A stretch of DNA of 64,000 nucleotides from CAZEPJ01 sp964514105 (GTDB lineage: Bacteria; Desulfobacterota; Desulfocorpusculales; Desulfocorpusculum). The stretch is taken from the NCBI GenBank assembly GCA_964514105.1, contig CAZEPJ010000007.1, positions 1 to 64,000 of the forward strand, written 5' to 3'. This document shows positions 53,254 through 62,256 of the stretch, in pieces; within the stretch, counting starts at the first letter, position 1, and every line of letters starts with the position of its first letter. Both the position numbers and the translations under genes were made by a program. The notes under the pieces are model-generated. The model was not told the origin of the DNA, ran no database searches, and saw only the letters and a program-made list of their open reading frames with translations.

Positions 53254-53766
53254 ATGGAAAAGGCGTTTCGGGTCGTGGACCAAGCCAGCGTGTGGACGGG
53301 GAAGCTGGCCAGCTACCTCATGGCCGCTCTTGTGGTGGCCATCTGCTATGACGTCTTTCTGCGCTACGCCATGAACAAGCCCACCCACTGGGCATTCGAG
53401 CTGACCTACATGGTGTACGGCGCCTATGCCATGCTCGGGGTGGCGTATTGCCAGGTCATGAAGACCCACGTGCGGATGGACCTGCTGTACGCCCGTCTGC
53501 CTCCCCGGGCCAGGGCCTGGACCGACGTGGTCTGCTACCTGTGCCTCTTCTTCCCGCTGCTTATCGTCCTGACGTACAAATGCGGCGAGCACGGCCTCTG
53601 GGCGTTCACGTCGGGAGAGCGCTCCTCCTCCAGCGTCTGGAGGCCAGCCCTGTGGCCCTTCAAGCTGGCGATCACCTTCGGTTTCGCGCTCTTTCTCCTC
53701 CAGGGGTTCGTGGATTTCCTGCGCACGCTCCTCATCGCCATTCGCGGAGGCTCCCATGAGTCCTGA
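53254..53766 (+). CDS. TRAP transporter small permease (DctQ family), system 1
   Basis: A 170-aa four-helix protein typical of DctQ, with the RYAMNKPTHWAFELTYMVY segment (conserved W/E) after helix 1 and the HVRMDLLYARL loop. It stabilises the large permease. GGAGGGGGAG lies upstream of ATG 53254. Its last 11 bases overlap dctM. Confidence 0.88.
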   Translation: MEKAFRVVDQASVWTGKLASYLMAALVVAICYDVFLRYAMNKPTHWAFELTYMVYGAYAMLGVAYCQVMKTHVRMDLLYARLPPRARAWTDVVCYLCLFFPLLIVLTYKCGEHGLWAFTSGERSSSSVWRPALWPFKLAITFGFALFLLQGFVDFLRTLLIAIRGGSHES

Positions 53767-55072
53767 GCTGACCACCATCCTCATGCTCCTGAGCCTCTTC
53801 GTCTTGGTGGCCGGGTTCCCCCTGGCCTTCGGCATCGGCACCATGGGGCTCCTGTTCGGATACATCACCACGGGCAAGGCCTATCTGTACATGATGCCCC
53901 AAAGGGTGATCAACGGGACCCTCTCCGAGTACATCCTGGCGGCGGTGCCCCTGTTCATCTTCATGGGCGCCATGATGCAGACCTCGGGCGTGGCCGACAA
54001 GGCATTCTTCATCCTGCGGCGATGGATGGCGGGACTGCGTGGGGGGCTCGCCGCGGCCACGGTCACCCTGGCCATGATCTTCGCGGCGTGCACTGGTGTG
54101 GTGGGTGCATCTGAGACGGCCATCGGACTGCTGGCCATCCCCTCCATGCTCAAGGCCAAGTACGACAAGGGGATGGCCAGCGGCGTGGTGTGCGCCGGAG
54201 GGACCCTGGGGATCCTCATCCCTCCGAGCATCATGCTCATCCTGTACGCCCCCATGGCCGGGGTCTCCGTGACCCAGATGTACGCGGGGGCGATTGTGCC
54301 GGGCATCCTTCTCGGGTTTTCTTACATTGCATACGTCCTCCTCCGGGCGGGGCTGAACCCCAAGATGGGGCCGCCGCTGGCCCCGGAGGAGCGGCTCCCG
54401 TTCTTCTCCCGGCGCTCCCTGGTGGAGGGCTTCCAATACCTGATCCCTCCCGTGTTCCTGATCTTCACGGTCCTGGGCTCCATCTTTTTCGGGGTGGCAT
54501 CCCCCACCGAAGCGGGGGCCGTGGGGTCCGTCGGGGCCGTGGGCCTTGCCCTGGCGTACAGGAACCTGACCTGGAAGTCGTTCAAAGAGAACTGCTACCT
54601 CACCATGCGCATCACAGCCATGATCATCTTCATCGCCATCGGCTCCAACCTCTTCACCGGGGCCTTTCTCAGCGCAGGGTGCGGCCAGGTGATCACGGAC
54701 TTCCTCCTGGGCCTGGGGTTCGGTGCCTGGGGCGTGTTCATGGTTATCCTGATCATCATCTTCGTCCTGGGCTGCTTCATCGACTGGATCGGGATCCTGC
54801 TCATCACGGTCCCCATCTTCGTCCCCATCATGATGAAGCTGGGCTTCGACAACCTCTGGGTGGGACTCGTCGTCTGTGTGAGCCTCCAGATCTCGTTTCT
54901 CACCCCGCCATTCGCGTACTCCATCTTCTACCTCAAGGGGATCGCCCCGGAGATTCCCCTGCCCGACATCTACAGGGGGATCGTCCCCTTCGTGATCATC
55001 CAGATCATCGTCACAGTGCTCTGCATCTCAGTTCCAGACCTGGTCCTGTGGCTCCCCCGGATCCTGCAGTGA
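53756..55072 (+). CDS. TRAP transporter large permease (DctM family), system 1
   Basis: A 438-aa, ~12-helix transport subunit coupling uptake to the sodium or proton gradient. Family marks are AAVPLFIFMGAMM, the GVVGASETAIG loop, GGTLGILIPPSIMLILYA and the C-terminal SLQISFLTPPFAYSIF. The start overlaps dctQ, implying coupled translation. The next gene, the BKACE enzyme, starts 65 bases on in the same direction. Confidence 0.93.
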   Translation: MSPELTTILMLLSLFVLVAGFPLAFGIGTMGLLFGYITTGKAYLYMMPQRVINGTLSEYILAAVPLFIFMGAMMQTSGVADKAFFILRRWMAGLRGGLAAATVTLAMIFAACTGVVGASETAIGLLAIPSMLKAKYDKGMASGVVCAGGTLGILIPPSIMLILYAPMAGVSVTQMYAGAIVPGILLGFSYIAYVLLRAGLNPKMGPPLAPEERLPFFSRRSLVEGFQYLIPPVFLIFTVLGSIFFGVASPTEAGAVGSVGAVGLALAYRNLTWKSFKENCYLTMRITAMIIFIAIGSNLFTGAFLSAGCGQVITDFLLGLGFGAWGVFMVILIIIFVLGCFIDWIGILLITVPIFVPIMMKLGFDNLWVGLVVCVSLQISFLTPPFAYSIFYLKGIAPEIPLPDIYRGIVPFVIIQIIVTVLCISVPDLVLWLPRILQ

Positions 55073-55137
55073 AACCAGGAGGCCGGCCCGGAGGTCGGGC
55101 GCGGCATGCACGCAACTCAAGCTGGGAGGGAATCCAA

Positions 55138-56058
55138 ATGTCCAAGGCCGTGATCACAGCAGCCATCACCGGGAGCATCCACACCCCCACCATGACCCCC
55201 TACCTGCCCATCACCCCCAAGCAGATCGCCGACGAGGCGGTGCGGGCGTGGGAGGCCGGGGCTGCCGTGGCCCACATCCACGTGCGGGACCCCCAGACGG
55301 GCATGCCGTCGCCCTCCCAGGAGCTCTTCGGGGAGGTGCTGGCCGACGTCAAGTCCCGGTGCGACATGGTCATCTGCACCACCACGGGGGGGGGGCTGGG
55401 CATGACCGCCGAGCAGCGGGTGGCCGTGGTGCGTCAGTACAGGCCCGAGCTGGCCTCCCTGAACGCGGGCTCTCTCAACTTCGCCCTTTTCCCGGTCCTC
55501 AACAAGATCAAGGAGTTCAAGCACCCCTGGGAGCCTCAGTACCTGGCCATGACCGAGGACCTCATCTTCCCCAACACCTTCAAGACCCTCCGGGAGTTCT
55601 GCGGCTTCTTCAACGAGACCGACACCAAGCCCGAGCTGGAGATCTACGACGTGGGGATGATCAACAACGTGGCCTACATGATCCAGGCCGGCCACCTCAA
55701 GAAGCCCGTATACCTCCAGTTCGTCCTGGGAATCCTGGGGGGCCTGCCGGCCACCATGGAGAACCTGATGTTCATGTACAAGACGGCCCGCGAGACCATC
55801 GGGGAGTTCCAGTGGTCGGCCTTCGGCGCAGGCCGCAACCAGATGCCCATGTGCACCACCGCCCTGCTCTTGGGGGGCAACGCCCGGGTGGGGCTGGAGG
55901 ACAGCGTGTACGTGGGAAAGGGCCAGATGGCCAAGAGCAACGCCGAGCAGGTGGAGAAGATCGTGCGCATCGCCCGGGAACTGGGCATCGAACCGGCCAC
56001 CCCCAACGAGACCCGGCAGATCCTGGGACTCAAGGGGTTGGACAAGGTGGGCTTCTGA
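55138..56058 (+). CDS. Beta-keto acid cleavage enzyme (BKACE, DUF849)
   Basis: A 306-aa zinc enzyme of the BKACE family (type member Kce, 3-keto-5-aminohexanoate cleavage enzyme). The reaction class is beta-keto acid + acetyl-CoA giving acetoacetate + a new acyl-CoA. The zinc motif HIHVRDP gives H46, H48 and R50, the same positions as in Kce, and E254 (NARVGLEDSVYVGKG) lies in the conserved active-site loop. The specificity pocket cannot be read reliably; dehydrocarnitine-, aminohexanoate- and beta-ketoadipate-type substrates are all known in the family. Its acetoacetate product fits the acetoacetyl-CoA synthetase three genes downstream. GGGAGGG precedes ATG 55138. Confidence 0.9.
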   Translation: MSKAVITAAITGSIHTPTMTPYLPITPKQIADEAVRAWEAGAAVAHIHVRDPQTGMPSPSQELFGEVLADVKSRCDMVICTTTGGGLGMTAEQRVAVVRQYRPELASLNAGSLNFALFPVLNKIKEFKHPWEPQYLAMTEDLIFPNTFKTLREFCGFFNETDTKPELEIYDVGMINNVAYMIQAGHLKKPVYLQFVLGILGGLPATMENLMFMYKTARETIGEFQWSAFGAGRNQMPMCTTALLLGGNARVGLEDSVYVGKGQMAKSNAEQVEKIVRIARELGIEPATPNETRQILGLKGLDKVGF

Positions 56059-56194
56059 GAGCCAGGACATGGAAGACAGCGAATACGGACGCGGGAGCAC
56101 GAAGGTCGCAGCCGCCGGTACCCGTCGATGGGCGGGGTGACTCCGGGTTCCGGAGGCTCAGATGCGGACTCCCGTGCCTTGGCGAGGTCCTCAC

Positions 56195-57160
56195 ATGAAG
56201 CTGGAAGACATCAAATCGATTTCCGTTCTTGGCGCGGGGATCATGGGCCACGGCATCGCCCAGAGCTTTCTCATGGGCGGCTACCCGGTGCGCCTCTACG
56301 ACATCCAGGACGCCATCCTGGAGACGGCCCGGGCCCACATCCGGGAGAACCTGGAGCTGTTTCACGAGGAGGGTCTCATCAAGAGGCGGACCATCGATCC
56401 AGCCATGGAGCGACTGACCACTACCTCGGAGCTGGCCGAGGCCGTCCGGGGCAGCGATTTTGTCGTGGAGGCCGCGCCCGAGAGCCTTCCCCTGAAGCAG
56501 GAGCTGTTCCAGCAGGTGGAGGCCCTGGTGCGGGAGGACGCCATCATCGCCAGTAACACCTCGTCCCTGACCCTGACGGACATCGGCGCCAGGGTCACGC
56601 GCAAGGAGCGGCTGGTCATCACCCATTGGTTCAATCCGCCGCACATCGTGCCCACGGTGGAGGTGGTCAAGGGGGAGCGCACCAGTGAGGAGACCCTCGA
56701 GACCGCCTTCTCCCTCCTGGAAAGGATCCGCAAGGTCCCGGTGAAGATCAACGTGGAACTCCCCGGTTTCTTGGTCAACCGCATCCAGGTGGCCATGGTC
56801 CGGGAGGTGTTCGATCTGTACGAGAAGGGCGTGGCCAGCGCCTCGGACATCGACAAGGCCATCAAGGGGAGCATCGGCTTCCGCCTGGCCAGCATCGGAC
56901 CGCTGCTTACGGCCGATCTGGGCGGCCTGGACCTGTGGTTCCGGGTCTGCGAGAATCTGCTGCCCAAGATCCGCAGTTCCGTCGAACCCAGCGACGCCGT
57001 GGCCGACATGGTCGCCAAGGGGGATTTCGGCATCAAGAGCGGAAAGGGGTTCTACGACTACGCCTCGGACTTCTCCAAGGCTGCCCTCGACGAGGCCGTG
57101 CGCAAGAGGGACGAGGAATTCCTGCGGCGTCTCAAGCAGTTGTACTGGAAGGGGGATTGA
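56195..57160 (+). CDS. 3-hydroxyacyl-CoA dehydrogenase family protein
   Basis: A 321-aa NAD-dependent dehydrogenase of the 3-HCDH/L-carnitine dehydrogenase group. The Rossmann motif is VLGAGIMGHGIAQ, the substrate loop is ASNTSSLTLTDI, the catalytic His is in THWFNPPHIVP, and the C-terminal helical domain carries GKGFYDY. Next to a BKACE enzyme, it may oxidise a 3-hydroxy acid to the beta-keto acid that BKACE cleaves, as carnitine dehydrogenase does in pseudomonads; a CoA-ester substrate is the alternative. The start at 56195 immediately precedes the conserved MKLEDIKSISVLG. Confidence 0.88.
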   Translation: MKLEDIKSISVLGAGIMGHGIAQSFLMGGYPVRLYDIQDAILETARAHIRENLELFHEEGLIKRRTIDPAMERLTTTSELAEAVRGSDFVVEAAPESLPLKQELFQQVEALVREDAIIASNTSSLTLTDIGARVTRKERLVITHWFNPPHIVPTVEVVKGERTSEETLETAFSLLERIRKVPVKINVELPGFLVNRIQVAMVREVFDLYEKGVASASDIDKAIKGSIGFRLASIGPLLTADLGGLDLWFRVCENLLPKIRSSVEPSDAVADMVAKGDFGIKSGKGFYDYASDFSKAALDEAVRKRDEEFLRRLKQLYWKGD

Positions 57161-57197
57161 GGGAGCCGGCGCCCACTACGAACGGGAGGGTATATCC

Positions 57198-58160
57198 ATG
57201 AGCGTGCTGGTCACAGGCGGAACCGGGTTCATCGGGGCGGAGGTGGTGCGGATCCTCCTGGAGAAGGGCCTGAAGCGTCCCGTGGCCTTGGACATCAACC
57301 CATCCACCAAGCTCCTGGACGACGCAGCCGATCATGTGGAGGTCGTTCGCGGGGATCTGGGGAACTTCAGCCACGTCCTGAGCGTGGTGAAGCAGCTCCG
57401 CCCCAGGGTGATCTACCATCTGGGGGGCATGCTCTCGGTGCCATCGGACGCGGATCCGGCGGCGTCCTTCCGGGCCAATGCCATGGGCACCTTCCATGTG
57501 CTGGAGGCGGCCCGATTGTTCGACGTGCCCCAGGTCCTCTTCTCCAGCACCATCGCCACGTACGGCATGAACATCCGCGGCGAGGCCATCGACGACTACA
57601 CCCTCCAGCGGCCTCAACTCTTTTACGGCTGCACCAAGGTGTTCGCCGAGCTGCTGGGCCAGTTCTACAAGCGGAAACACGGCCTGGATTTCCGGGGGGT
57701 CCGCTACCCCTCCATCGTGGGCCCCGGGGTCAAGACCCCCGGCATCGTGCAGTACACCTCTTGGGCCATCGAGGAGAGCTGCAAGGGGAAGCCCTTTACC
57801 GTGTGGGTCAAGCCCGAGACCCGGGTGGCCATCATGTATTTCAAGGACGCGGCCCGGGCCATCGTCCTTCTGGGGGAGGCCCCCGTCGAGCGGATCAAGA
57901 TGGTCAACTACGTCATCGCGGGGCCCTCGCCCGACCCCAGCGCCCAGGAACTGGTGGATAAGGTCCGGGCCAAGATCCCGGGGGCGGCCCTGGAGTTCAA
58001 GCCCGATCCCGATCGCCAGCGGATCATCGAGGGACTGGCCCTCCCCCTGGACGACGCCACCGCGAGGGCCGAATGGGGCTGGGCCCCTCGTTTCGATCTG
58101 GAACGGATGGTGGAGGACTTTCTCCGGGAGCTGAAGGGGCATCCCCAGCGGTACGCCTGA
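57198..58160 (+). CDS. NAD-dependent epimerase/dehydratase (extended SDR)
   Basis: A 320-aa extended short-chain dehydrogenase with the N-terminal VTGGTGFIG dinucleotide motif, a Ser in SSTIATYG and the YGCTK active-site Tyr/Lys pair. It resembles UDP-sugar epimerases and threonine-3-dehydrogenase-type SDRs. Within this operon (37 bases after the 3-HCDH gene) an epimerase or second dehydrogenase acting on the imported hydroxy or amino acid is more plausible than a sugar role, but this is inference. Confidence 0.82.
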   Translation: MSVLVTGGTGFIGAEVVRILLEKGLKRPVALDINPSTKLLDDAADHVEVVRGDLGNFSHVLSVVKQLRPRVIYHLGGMLSVPSDADPAASFRANAMGTFHVLEAARLFDVPQVLFSSTIATYGMNIRGEAIDDYTLQRPQLFYGCTKVFAELLGQFYKRKHGLDFRGVRYPSIVGPGVKTPGIVQYTSWAIEESCKGKPFTVWVKPETRVAIMYFKDAARAIVLLGEAPVERIKMVNYVIAGPSPDPSAQELVDKVRAKIPGAALEFKPDPDRQRIIEGLALPLDDATARAEWGWAPRFDLERMVEDFLRELKGHPQRYA

Positions 58161-58258
58161 GCTCGCCGGACAAGAGCGGCGGCCCCCCCGAACCGGGGAT
58201 TGCAAAGCGCACATCGAGAGGTGGGATCTCCCTACGACCCCTGCAGGAGGTGAGGATC

Positions 58259-60223
58259 ATGGCCAGGAAAGTGCCCCTCTGGGAACCGTCGGAAGCCCGC
58301 AAGCGGGACGCCAACATCACCCGTTTCATCCAGGGCGTCAATTCCCGCCACGGCAAGCGGTTGGAGACGTACGGCGAACTGTACCAGTGGTCGGTGGAGG
58401 CCATCCCGGAGTTCTGGGCTGCGGTCTGGGACTTCGTGGGGATCAAGGCGTCCAGGAAGTACGACCGGGTGGTGGAGGACCTCAAGGTCTTCCCCGGGAC
58501 CAAGTGGTTTCCCGGCGCGCGGCTCAACTTCGCCGAGAACCTGCTGCGCTACCGGGACGACCGCCTGGCGTTCCGATTCGTGGGGGAGACCCAGACCCAG
58601 GGCCAGATGACCTACGCACAGCTCTACGATACGGTGGCACGGCTGGCCAAGGCCTTGCGGGAGGTGGGCGTGGTCCCGGGGGACCGGGTGGTGGGGTACA
58701 TGCCCAACCTCATGGAGACGGCCATTGCCATGCTGGCGGCCACCGCCGTGGGGGCCACCTGGTCGTCCTGCGCCACGGATATCGGCGCTCAGGCCGCCCT
58801 GGACCGCCTCGGCCAGGTGGAGCCCAAGGTGATGTTCACGGTGGACGGCTATTTCTACAAGGGGAAGGCCTTCAACGCCTTTGCCAACGCCGCCGAGGTG
58901 GCCAGGGCCATACCCTCCCTCAATAAGGTGGTGGTCGCCTCGTACGCGGGCACCAGCCCCGATCTCACGGCCGTGCCCCATGCGGTCCGGTGGGCCGATT
59001 TCCTCGGGGCGGGACCCCAGCCCGAGTTGGCGTTCGAGCAGCTCCCCTTCGACCACCCCGTGTACATCATGTTTTCCTCGGGCACCACGGGAAAGCCCAA
59101 GTGCATGGTGCAGGGAGCCGGCGGCATCCTCATCAACCAGCTCAAGGAGCTCGTCATCCATACGGACCTCCGGCGCGAGGACACCATCTTCTACATCACC
59201 ACGTGCAGCTGGATGATGTGGAACTGGCTCATCTGCTCGCTGGGGGTGGGGGCCACCGTGGTCCTGTACGACGGCAATCCCATGCACCCGGACGCGGGGG
59301 CCATGTGGAAGCTCGCCCAGGACCAGAAGGTGACCATCTTCGGCCTGAGCGCCAGTTACGTCAACGCGCTGCGGGCGCAGGGGGTCAGCCCCGGCAAGGC
59401 GTACGACCTGTCGTGCCTCAAACAGATCTCCCAGACCGGTTCACCCCTCTCGGCCGAGGGGTTCGAGTACGTGTACCGCGAGATCAAGGAGGACCTTCAC
59501 TTCAACTCCATCTCCGGGGGCACGGACATCAACGGATGCTTCGCCATCGGGAGCCCTATCCTGCCGGTGTACGCGGGCGAGCTCCAGGCCCCGGCCCTGG
59601 CCATGCGGGTCAAGTCGTACGACGAGAAGGGCCGCCACGTCTGGGACGCCCAAGGGGAGCTGGTCTGCGAGGCCCCGGCCCCTCCCATGCCCCTTCACTT
59701 CTGGAACGATCCCGACGGGGCCAAGTACCGGGCCGCGTACTTCGAGGTCTACCCCAATGTGTGGCGCCACGGCGACTACATCGTCATGCACAGCGACACC
59801 GGCGGCATCACGTTCTACGGCCGCTCCGACGCGGTGCTCAAGCCCTCTGGGGTCCGCATCGGGACTGCGGAGATTTACAACCAGGTGGAGAAGCTGCCGG
59901 AGGTGGCGGACAGCCTGGCCATCGGGCAGAACTGGGAGGGGGATCAGCGGATCATCCTCTTCGTGAAGCTGGCCGAGGGATTTGAGCTCACCGAGGAGCT
60001 CAAGAACAAGATCCGCAAGACCCTGCGGGAAAAGGCCTCGCCCCGCCACGTCCCGGCCTTGATCCTGGAGATGCCCGGTGCACCGTATACCCTGAACATG
60101 AAGAAGGTGGAGAGCTCCGTCACCAACATCATCCACGGCAGGCCGGTCACCAACCGGGATGCCCTCATGAACCCGGAGGTCCTGGACTACTTCGAGAGGA
60201 TCCTGCCGGAGATCCAGAAGTAG
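58259..60223 (+). CDS. Acetoacetyl-CoA synthetase (acetoacetate-CoA ligase)
   Basis: A 654-aa AMP-forming ligase of the AacS subgroup by length and sequence: acetoacetate + ATP + CoA gives acetoacetyl-CoA + AMP + PPi. The ATP motif FSSGTTGKPKCMVQG, the substrate region YITTCSWMMWNW, SGGTDINGCF and the C-terminal YTLNMKKVESSV (catalytic Lys) are all visible. It lies in the same direction as the BKACE gene and would recycle the acetoacetate that BKACE releases. CAGGAGGTGAGG precedes the ATG. Confidence 0.9.
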   Translation: MARKVPLWEPSEARKRDANITRFIQGVNSRHGKRLETYGELYQWSVEAIPEFWAAVWDFVGIKASRKYDRVVEDLKVFPGTKWFPGARLNFAENLLRYRDDRLAFRFVGETQTQGQMTYAQLYDTVARLAKALREVGVVPGDRVVGYMPNLMETAIAMLAATAVGATWSSCATDIGAQAALDRLGQVEPKVMFTVDGYFYKGKAFNAFANAAEVARAIPSLNKVVVASYAGTSPDLTAVPHAVRWADFLGAGPQPELAFEQLPFDHPVYIMFSSGTTGKPKCMVQGAGGILINQLKELVIHTDLRREDTIFYITTCSWMMWNWLICSLGVGATVVLYDGNPMHPDAGAMWKLAQDQKVTIFGLSASYVNALRAQGVSPGKAYDLSCLKQISQTGSPLSAEGFEYVYREIKEDLHFNSISGGTDINGCFAIGSPILPVYAGELQAPALAMRVKSYDEKGRHVWDAQGELVCEAPAPPMPLHFWNDPDGAKYRAAYFEVYPNVWRHGDYIVMHSDTGGITFYGRSDAVLKPSGVRIGTAEIYNQVEKLPEVADSLAIGQNWEGDQRIILFVKLAEGFELTEELKNKIRKTLREKASPRHVPALILEMPGAPYTLNMKKVESSVTNIIHGRPVTNRDALMNPEVLDYFERILPEIQK

Positions 60224-60248
60224 GCAGACGTGTGCCCATCCCGAGGAG

Positions 60249-60280
60249 GGTCCGGCCTTGACACTGCAGGCCGGGCCTTC
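60249..60280 (+). terminator. Stem-loop downstream of the acetoacetyl-CoA synthetase gene
   Basis: GGTCCGGCCT (60249-60258) pairs with AGGCCGGGCC (60268-60277) around a 9-base loop, with TTCC following. The element overlaps the -35 box and spacer of the next promoter, so it could be a weak terminator, an operator, or both. Confidence 0.5.
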
Positions 60281-60287
60281 CTATACT
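60258..60287 (+). promoter_or_regulatory. Putative promoter for TRAP operon 2
   Basis: TTGACA (60258-60263), 18 bases, TATACT (60282-60287): close to consensus at both boxes, ~120 bases before dctP 2. Its spacer lies inside the stem-loop at 60249-60280. Confidence 0.55.
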
Positions 60288-60412
60288 GAACCCCGCTGGA
60301 AGTCCCTCTCGTATCCCTTACATGGATGTGCCCGGGGTCGTGCAAGGCGAGGCCCGTCCCCTCTGCATGTCTCGGGACGCGGCAAGATCTGGCGAAAGGA
60401 GGCTGAGGAGAG

Positions 60413-61504
60413 ATGCGAAAGATCGCTTGTGCCCTGACAGTGGCGGTCCTCGTGCTGGGGGCGTTCTCCCAGGCGTGGGCCAAGGTGGTGATCAAGGTGG
60501 CAAACGCCGGGCCGGCGGCCCCGGACAACCGGACGGTGAAGGCCGTGGAGGTCTTCAAGGCCATGGTGGAAAAGGGGACCAAGGGCGAGGTGGAGGTCCA
60601 GGCCTTTCACGCATCGGCCCTGGGCAATGAGCGCGAGGCCCTGGAAGGGGTGAAGATGGGGACCATCCAGATGGGGACCCTCTCGTCGGGCCCCGTGCCC
60701 GGATTCTTCAAGCCGGTCATGGTCATGGACATCCCCTATCTGTTCTCCAGCGCGCCCGCCGCCTGGCATGCCTTTAACGGGGAGTTCGGGAAGGAGTTCT
60801 CCGAGGCGTTTCTCAAGGCCACGGGGGTGCGGATCCTCTCCATCACCGAGAACGGCTATCGCCATTTCACCAACAACATTCGGGAGATCAAGGGCCCGGG
60901 CGACATGAAGGCGCTCAAGATCCGCACCATGGAGAACCCCCTCCACATGGAGATGGTCAAGGGGATGGGCGGTTCGCCCACGCCCATCGCGTTCGGGGAG
61001 CTGTACACGGCCCTCCAGCAGAAGGTGGTGGACGGCATGGAGTGCCCGGTGGTGCTCATCCATGACATGAAGTTCTACGAGGTCCAGAAGTATATGGTCC
61101 TGGACGGCCACCTGTACAACCCCATCTTCGTGTTCATCAACGAGGAGTTCTATCAGAAGAAGCTCACAGCGGAGCAGCGCAAGGTCGTGGCGGAGGCGGC
61201 CGGTGTGCTGGCGGCGGTGCACAACGGCTTTTCCCAGCAGGCCAATATCGAGGGGATCCAGAAGCTCAAGGAAAAGGGGATGCAGATCTACCAGCCCACC
61301 CGGGACGAGATGGCTCAGTATCGCCAGGCCACCCAACCTGGGGGTTTGGCGTATTTGAAGAAGGAGGTGGGCGAGGAGTGGGTGAGCAAGGCCGTGGCCG
61401 CGGCCAAGGCCGGCGAGCAGGCGGTGGGCGGCAAGGCGGACCAGATCATCCAGGAGCACATCAAGCTGGCCAACGACAAGTACAGGGAGTGGGTCAAGAA
61501 GTAG
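60413..61504 (+). CDS. TRAP transporter solute-binding protein (DctP family), system 2
   Basis: A 363-aa periplasmic binding protein with a signal peptide ending near AFSQAWA. The canonical DctP blocks are present: MGTIQMGTLSSGP, DMKALKIRTMENPLH with the ligand-binding Arg, and FGELYTALQQKVVDGMECP. It is a closer match to the C4-dicarboxylate/generic organic acid DctP group than system 1. GAGGAGAG precedes the ATG. A terminator-like hairpin lies 149 bases downstream of the stop, before dctQ. Confidence 0.92.
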   Translation: MRKIACALTVAVLVLGAFSQAWAKVVIKVANAGPAAPDNRTVKAVEVFKAMVEKGTKGEVEVQAFHASALGNEREALEGVKMGTIQMGTLSSGPVPGFFKPVMVMDIPYLFSSAPAAWHAFNGEFGKEFSEAFLKATGVRILSITENGYRHFTNNIREIKGPGDMKALKIRTMENPLHMEMVKGMGGSPTPIAFGELYTALQQKVVDGMECPVVLIHDMKFYEVQKYMVLDGHLYNPIFVFINEEFYQKKLTAEQRKVVAEAAGVLAAVHNGFSQQANIEGIQKLKEKGMQIYQPTRDEMAQYRQATQPGGLAYLKKEVGEEWVSKAVAAAKAGEQAVGGKADQIIQEHIKLANDKYREWVKK

Positions 61505-61652
61505 GGAAAGACGAGGGAAAGGGTCCGGGGGGGCGCAATGGGCGCGGCCCAATCCGCAATCCAGGAGGACGAGGGTCGGGCCCTTCAGCCTGCGGACCAC
61601 GGCCTGTAGCCCGCGGTCTGCCCCCCCCCAGCATGGATTGGCGGGGATCTGG

Positions 61653-61684
61653 AAGGCGGGAGGTCGAAGGCCTCCCGCCTTTTG
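61653..61684 (+). terminator. Terminator-like hairpin between dctP and dctQ (system 2)
   Basis: AAGGCGGGAGG (61653-61663) and CCTCCCGCCTT (61671-61681) form a perfect 11-bp stem with a 7-base loop, ending in a short TTTT run. It sits ~15 bases upstream of dctQ, so read-through must occur; it probably attenuates permease expression. Confidence 0.65.
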
Positions 61685-61698
61685 ACGTGGAAGCCGGC

Positions 61699-62229
61699 AT
61701 GAGGCGACTTACCCGTTGGGTCAATGGCTTGGCCGACGCCCTGCGCAAGGCCGGCATGGGGGTCCTGGTGGTGTGCGGGGCGGCCATGTCCATCATCGTC
61801 ATGCTCCAGATCGTCTTTCGGTTCGTCGTGTACGTGCCCATCCCGTGGTCCGAGGAGCTGGCCCGCTATCTCATGATCTGGATGGGCATGGTCGGGGCCT
61901 TCGTGGCCCTGCGGGAAGGGAGGCACATCGGGGTCAGCCTCTTCGTGGATCGGCTCCCGCCCAGGATGGGCGCCAGGGTGGTGTTTCTGGTGCGAGCGGC
62001 CACCATCCTGTTTCTGCTGGTGGTGGCCCGGTACGGGATCGCCCTGGCCGTGTTCAACGCGAGCCAGAGGTCGCCTGCCTTGGACATCCCCATGATCTTC
62101 CCGTATCTGGCGGTGCCCGTGGGGGCGGTGCTGATGATCGTGGAATTGACTGCGGATCTTCTGGAGGAGCTCTATCCATCCGGAACGGGGGCCCGGAGGA
62201 GGCTCTCGGCGGCGACGCTGGACGGCTGA
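61699..62229 (+). CDS. TRAP transporter small permease (DctQ family), system 2
   Basis: A 176-aa four-helix DctQ protein: VFRFVVYVPIPWSEELARYLMIW carries the conserved W-S-E-E motif after the first helix, followed by GREGRHIGV-like loop EGRHIGVSLFVDRL. The ribosome site is weak (GGAAG), and a GTG at 61687 is an alternative start. The gene begins just past the hairpin. Confidence 0.88.
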   Translation: MRRLTRWVNGLADALRKAGMGVLVVCGAAMSIIVMLQIVFRFVVYVPIPWSEELARYLMIWMGMVGAFVALREGRHIGVSLFVDRLPPRMGARVVFLVRAATILFLLVVARYGIALAVFNASQRSPALDIPMIFPYLAVPVGAVLMIVELTADLLEELYPSGTGARRRLSAATLDG

Positions 62230-62256
62230 GGCCCGCGGCGGGCGTGGGGGCTGGTC

